56,326 nucleotides of DNA, taken from DASWIG01 sp965371445 (GTDB lineage Bacteria; Acidobacteriota; Thermoanaerobaculia; Multivoradales; J023). Both the position numbers and the translations under genes were made by a program. Below the pieces are notes generated by a model. The model saw only the letters and a list, made by a program, of their open reading frames with translations, searched no databases and was not told where the DNA came from. The stretch is taken from positions 1 through 56,326 of the forward strand of contig CBDUYN010000044.1 of the NCBI GenBank assembly GCA_965371445.1. Reading direction: 5' to 3'. Below are positions 52,758-56,326 of the stretch, one piece after another (the stretch's first letter is position 1; each line of letters opens with the position of its first letter).

Positions 52758-53165
52758 CTAGGCGGGAGGCTGACGAAGCCAGGCAAATTCCTCGTCGGTG
52801 TTCGGCGCGGGGTCGCTGGCGACGATCCGGGAGCCACCGGCGTTGAGGACCCGGTCGGCTTGCCCGATTTCAGCGTGATCCGGATGGTGCTTCGCGGCGG
52901 CAGCGGCCAGGCGACGAGCCATGAGGACCTGGCCCTCGGAGAGGAGAGTCCGGATCTCCGCGAGGAGAACGTCCGGCGCGGCATCCGGGGCGACAGCCCG
53001 CAACATGGTCCCGGATATCGACGGATCGTCGACCTGAAAGCGTAGCTGCTCAGGGCTTGCGCCTTCAACCATGGCGTGAACCATGTCCTCGACTTGTTGC
53101 CGAACCTCGTCCGACAGACTCTCGAGGTCTTCAAGCATCTGGTTGCTGAGCGCGGGTTGGGCCAT
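52758..53165 (-). CDS. Uncharacterised helical protein
   Basis: 135 residues, not recognised. Acidic, helical N-terminus (LSNQMLEDLESLSDEVRQQV, EDMVHAMVEGASPEQLRFQV), and a TPR-like pair of helices near the end (LLSEGQVLMARRLAAAAAKH, HPDHAEIGQADRVLNAG). ATG 53165 has only a weak GGAG upstream. Between it and the VapC fragment (52577-52757) is AT-richer DNA with nothing recognised. Confidence 0.55.
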   Translation of the reverse strand: MAQPALSNQMLEDLESLSDEVRQQVEDMVHAMVEGASPEQLRFQVDDPSISGTMLRAVAPDAAPDVLLAEIRTLLSEGQVLMARRLAAAAAKHHPDHAEIGQADRVLNAGGSRIVASDPAPNTDEEFAWLRQPPA

Positions 53166-53302
53166 GGTCGATCTCCAGTCGAGATCTTATTCTACGACAG
53201 ATGGCGACCCGCTACCAACTTCCGTTTCCGCGAGCTGCGGGCGAGGTGGTTGGTCATCAGCGACGTCGACGGGCGCACCATGGCCATCCATCAAGGCAGG
53301 CA

Positions 53303-53782
53303 TCACCACCCGTCGGCTGCCTGCCGCAGAGCTCGCGCGACCTCTTCGTGGCCCTTGGTCAGCGCGTGCTCGGCGGCGGTGTCGCCGTCGCCGTCGACCA
53401 GACCGGGGCCGGCGCCGTGGCGCAGTAGTACACGGACCACCTCCATCTGACCTTCGCCAGCGGCGAACATCAGCGGTGTCCACACTTCGCTCTTGTCCGC
53501 CGCGTTTGGGTCGGCGCCGTTTTGCAGGAGCAGCTCGACGGTGTCGGCGAAGGCGCCGGTCGAGGAGTACATCAGCGCCGTGCGCCCCATGAAGTCGGTG
53601 GGGCCGTCGAGAGTGGCGGCCCACAGGGCCTGGGCGGCGCGCCGCGCCTCGGCGGCGGACGGAGCGGCCGCCGGGGGCGCCTTCGCAGCCGGCTCCTCGA
53701 CGGCGGTTGCGGGAGTCTCGGTCTCGGTCGAGCAGCCGGCCAGGAGGGTCAGGATGGCGAACGAGTGAAAGAGTCGGATCAT
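53303..53782 (-). CDS. Ankyrin-repeat lipoprotein
   Basis: 159 residues. Lipoprotein signal (MIRLFHSFAILTLLAGCSTE), Ala/Pro/Glu-rich linker, then about three ankyrin repeats (GRTALMYSSTGAFADTVELL LQNGADPNAAD, WTPLMFAAGEGQMEVVRVLL RHGAGPGLVDGDGDTAAEHA). Protein-protein interaction module in the periplasm or on the outer membrane. An inverted-repeat element lies 36 bp upstream of the ATG, the closest spacing of the four. Confidence 0.85.
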   Translation of the reverse strand: MIRLFHSFAILTLLAGCSTETETPATAVEEPAAKAPPAAAPSAAEARRAAQALWAATLDGPTDFMGRTALMYSSTGAFADTVELLLQNGADPNAADKSEVWTPLMFAAGEGQMEVVRVLLRHGAGPGLVDGDGDTAAEHALTKGHEEVARALRQAADGW

Positions 53783-53817
53783 GGTATCGGGGCAGGCTAT
53801 CAGACTTCCTCGCGTCA

Positions 53818-53838
53818 GCTATGGGACCTTGGTCCTAC
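53818..53838. promoter_or_regulatory. Inverted-repeat element between ankyrin and AAA-ATPase genes
   Basis: GCTATGGGACCTTGGTCCTAC, perfect GGACC/GGTCC arms. It is 36 bp upstream of the ankyrin gene (minus) and 65 bp upstream of the AAA-ATPase-like gene (plus), so could control both. The flanking GGCAGGCTATCAGA resembles the 34.2-kb copy. Confidence 0.5.
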
Positions 53839-53902
53839 AAGGCCGTCGGGAACCGGCCGAAATGGCGCCGGTCCTGTTCTCTGTGGTAGACAAGAAGAGG
53901 TC

Positions 53903-55781
53903 ATGAAGATCCCTTACGGCGTCGCCGACTTCTACAGCCTCCGCACCGACAACCTGCTCTACGTCGACCGCACCGAGCACGTCCGGACCCTGGAGGAGCT
54001 CGGCAGGTCCCTGCTCTTCCTGCGTCCGCGGCGCTTCGGCAAGTCCCTGTGGCTGAGCGTCCTGGCCAACTACTACGACCTGCGTACAGCCGAGGATCAC
54101 GAGATCCTCTTTGGCGGTCTGGCCATGGGCCACCCTCCCGCCGGGGGAAGCGAGGGGGGAGACGGCCGCGGCCCCACCCCTCTGGCCCACCGCTACTTCG
54201 TGATGCGCTGGGACTTCTCCAAGATCAATCCGGACCCACCGCCATGGGGCGTCAACGCACAGGTCAGCTCGCACCACGAGCGGATCGGCAACGAGATCAA
54301 CGGCTATCTGAACATGACGATCCGCGTCTTCCAGAGGGCCTACCGCGAGCATCTGCCGGAAATCCTGGAGCTGAGCGAGGATCCCTTCCACAACTTCGAA
54401 GAGCTCCTCTCGATCCTCCTGGAGACACCCTATCGTCTCTACCTCTTGATCGACGAATACGACAATTTCGCCAACGAGGTCCTGGCCAACGACGAGGAGG
54501 CCTACCAGGAGCTCGTCCACAGCGACGGTCCCTTCAAGTATCTCTTCAAGTGGGTCAAGGGCCTCATGGCCGGTGCGGGACTCGAGCGCCTCTTCATCAC
54601 CGGCCTCGCCGCTGGCGATGTCCGACATCACCAGCGGCATGAACATCGCCGACAACGTCTATCTCACCCCTCAGCTCAACGCGCTCTGCGGCTTCACCGA
54701 CAAGGAGGTCCAAGGTCTCCTCGAACAGTTCCACGCCGAGAGGACCGCGGAGGCCGCCGACGGCACCGCGGCGGCGCCCGCCTGGACGGTCTCCGAGGCA
54801 CGCTCCATGATGCGCGACTGGTACAACGGCTACCGCTTCACGCCCACCGCGGAGGCCGGAGATACGGAGGCGGTCTACAACCCGACCCTGGTGCTCTACT
54901 TCCTCAACCAGCTCCAGCGATTCGACGCCTATCCGCGTCAGATGCTCGATTCCAACCTGGCCGACGACGAAGGAAAGCTCGACTACCTCGCCCAGGTCGC
55001 CGCGGGCCGGGACGCGGTGATCGACATGATCCGCAAGGACGAGCCTCTCGAAGTGCCGCAGATCCTCGACCGTTTCACCCTGCACGAGATGCTGGAGCGC
55101 TCGGCCCAGGATTCGAGTTTTCTCGGGGCCTACCTCTACTACTTCGGCATGGTGACCCTGGCGGGAGAGACCTCGCGGCGCAACTGGCTTCTGGAGACTC
55201 CCAACGAGGTGGTCCGGGGTCTTTACGTCGAGCGCATCCGGCGTTTGCTCCTGCCCCTGGGAGCCGACCGCACCGCCGCCATGAAGCCGGCGTGGGATCT
55301 GACGGAGGGCAAGGAGATCGAGCCCTTCCTCGACTTCATCGAAGCGACGCTCTTCCCGACCTTCTCGAACCGCGACGCCACCTGGGCCAACGAGCTGACG
55401 GTGAAGACCGTCTTCCTGACCCTGCTGTGGAACGTCGCCAACTACATCACCTTCTCCGAGCCCGAGTTGGAGCACCGCTACGCCGATCTCTGCCTTCTGC
55501 GCCGTCCCGACGCACGGGCGTCGAGCCTTTGGGATCTCCTGTTTGAATTCAAGAGATTGTCCTTGAAGAAGCTCGGGATGAGCGGCAAGGACGTGAAGGC
55601 GACGCCGCGGGCGGAGCTGATGGAGCTCAAGGAGGTGAAGAAGGCTCTCGAGGAGGCCGAGGGGCAGCTCGTGGCCTATCGGGGCGCTCTCGAAAGACGC
55701 CAGGGCGACGCCCTGAAGCTGCGCGCCTACGCGGTGGTGGCCCTGGGCTTCGAGCGCCTCGTCGTCCGGCCTTTGCCCTGA
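53903..55781 (+). pseudogene. AAA-ATPase-like / PD-(D/E)XK nuclease gene with a frameshift
   Basis: First frame: MKIPYGVADFYSLRTDNLLY VDRTEHVRTLEEL, degenerate Walker A FLRPRRFGKSL, LLIDEYDNFANEVL; it shifts near 54600-54606 (ERLFITG then, in the next frame, SPLAMSDITSGMNIADNVYL). The second frame ends with a PD-(D/E)XK core (EHRYADLCLLRRP...WDLLFEFKRLSLKKL). These are the PF09820 and PF08011 domains of a widespread stand-alone family. Losing two bases (or gaining one) at one codon splits it. It could be a recent mutation or sequencing error: everything else is well conserved. A 5' fragment of a paralogue is at 34313. Confidence 0.88.
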
Positions 55782-55926
55782 CTTCGGCTGCGAGCGCTTG
55801 AGCGACTCAGGTGTCTCAATCGCTAAGTCCTCCCAGCTGTTGCGCCTCCCTGATCGGGGGCTACCGCCCACCCCGCAACGACGCCTTGAGCTCTTCCTGC
55901 TCGGCGGGCCCGAAGGCCCGCCTTTG

Positions 55927-56326
55927 ATGAGGCTTCACCGGCGCGCTCCGGCGGCGCCTGTTTCGGCGAAGCGGACCCAGGATCCCTTCCGCCTCGGCTC
56001 GCGGATTCGTCGAGGGAGCACCCGCGGGCAAGAAGGCGACGAGTGGATCCCCCTGAGCGCCGAAGACCTCGTCTACCCGGAGGAGGGCCCCCACTTCTTG
56101 TTCCTCGCCCCGATGGGAGACGCGCTGCGTCGCTACCTGGAGAGACGTCCGGGTATCGTCGTGACCAGCGACGTGACGCTGGTCGCAAGGCCGAGTGTAC
56201 TCGAAGCGGCTGGATCTGTTCTTCCAGATCGACGCTAAGACCGAAGAGCTGGTGGCATTTGACGCTACGACCGGTGAGCGTCTTCTGATCTCGGACGAGG
56301 AGGAGGCGGGGCGCAAGGCCGCGGAG
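55927..56326 (+). pseudogene. Uma2-family endonuclease gene with internal deletion (runs off right edge)
   Basis: Encodes TQDPFRLGSRIRR...EWIPLSAEDLVYPEEGPHFLF, RRPGIVVTSDVTLVARP, the start of Uma2 (PD-(D/E)XK) proteins. From about 56190 another frame gives VYSKRLDLFFQIDAKTEELV AFDATTGERLL followed by EEEAGRKAAE, the family's C-terminal region. The central ~100 residues with the PD..ExK nuclease core are missing, so it cannot be active. The gene continues past the window edge. Confidence 0.65.

Overview
The window is high-GC DNA with dense, often overlapping genes and no rRNA, tRNA or complete insertion sequence that I can recognise. A Sig-70_X6-type ECF sigma factor next to a Ser/Thr kinase, a MoxR/Bat-type operon, tandem HlyD adaptors, secreted sulfatases and DUF3604 proteins suggest a Gram-negative soil or marine bacterium of the Acidobacteriota (Thermoanaerobaculia-like) or a neighbouring phylum. 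This assignment is inference from gene content only.

Left third (1-17.5 kb). A repeat protein runs off the left edge. It is followed by an AAA+/nuclease-like ATPase, a small membrane protein, a GH20 hexosaminidase whose last codons and stop run into a kinase-gene remnant, an ECF sigma factor with a truncated Ser/Thr kinase, a large secreted subtilase, BipA and an SLC12-like transporter. A defence/addiction patch follows (14.3-17.2 kb): two RelE/ParE-type toxin-antitoxin pairs (one toxin frameshifted), a CRISPR-like repeat remnant beside a Y1 transposase fragment, and a nucleotidyltransferase with an Rv0078B-like antitoxin.

Middle (17.5-31.8 kb). An aromatic/aspartate aminotransferase is followed by a tightly coupled MacB-type exporter operon with three successive HlyD adaptors. 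On the other strand, a stress/envelope operon runs moxR - DUF58 - DUF4381 - VWA - VWA/TPR - BatD-like - outer-membrane barrel, with each gene overlapping the next.

Right (31.8-56.3 kb). This is an exported-hydrolase region, mostly on the minus strand: sulfatases, four DUF3604 (PHP-like) copies in different states of decay, membrane-anchored parvulins, HupE/UreJ proteins, two bacterial GLG1-type cysteine-rich proteins and outer-membrane or lipoprotein partners. It has been duplicated in blocks (an apparently exact 200-bp direct repeat; paired paralogues) and then eroded by internal deletions that leave joined N- and C-terminal gene pieces. An inverted-repeat intergenic element recurs upstream of the exported-protein genes. 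The recurring DUF3604 - PpiC (- HupE) association, together with the sulfatases, is the best candidate for an undescribed functional module. The pervasive deletion chimeras are the most unusual structural feature.
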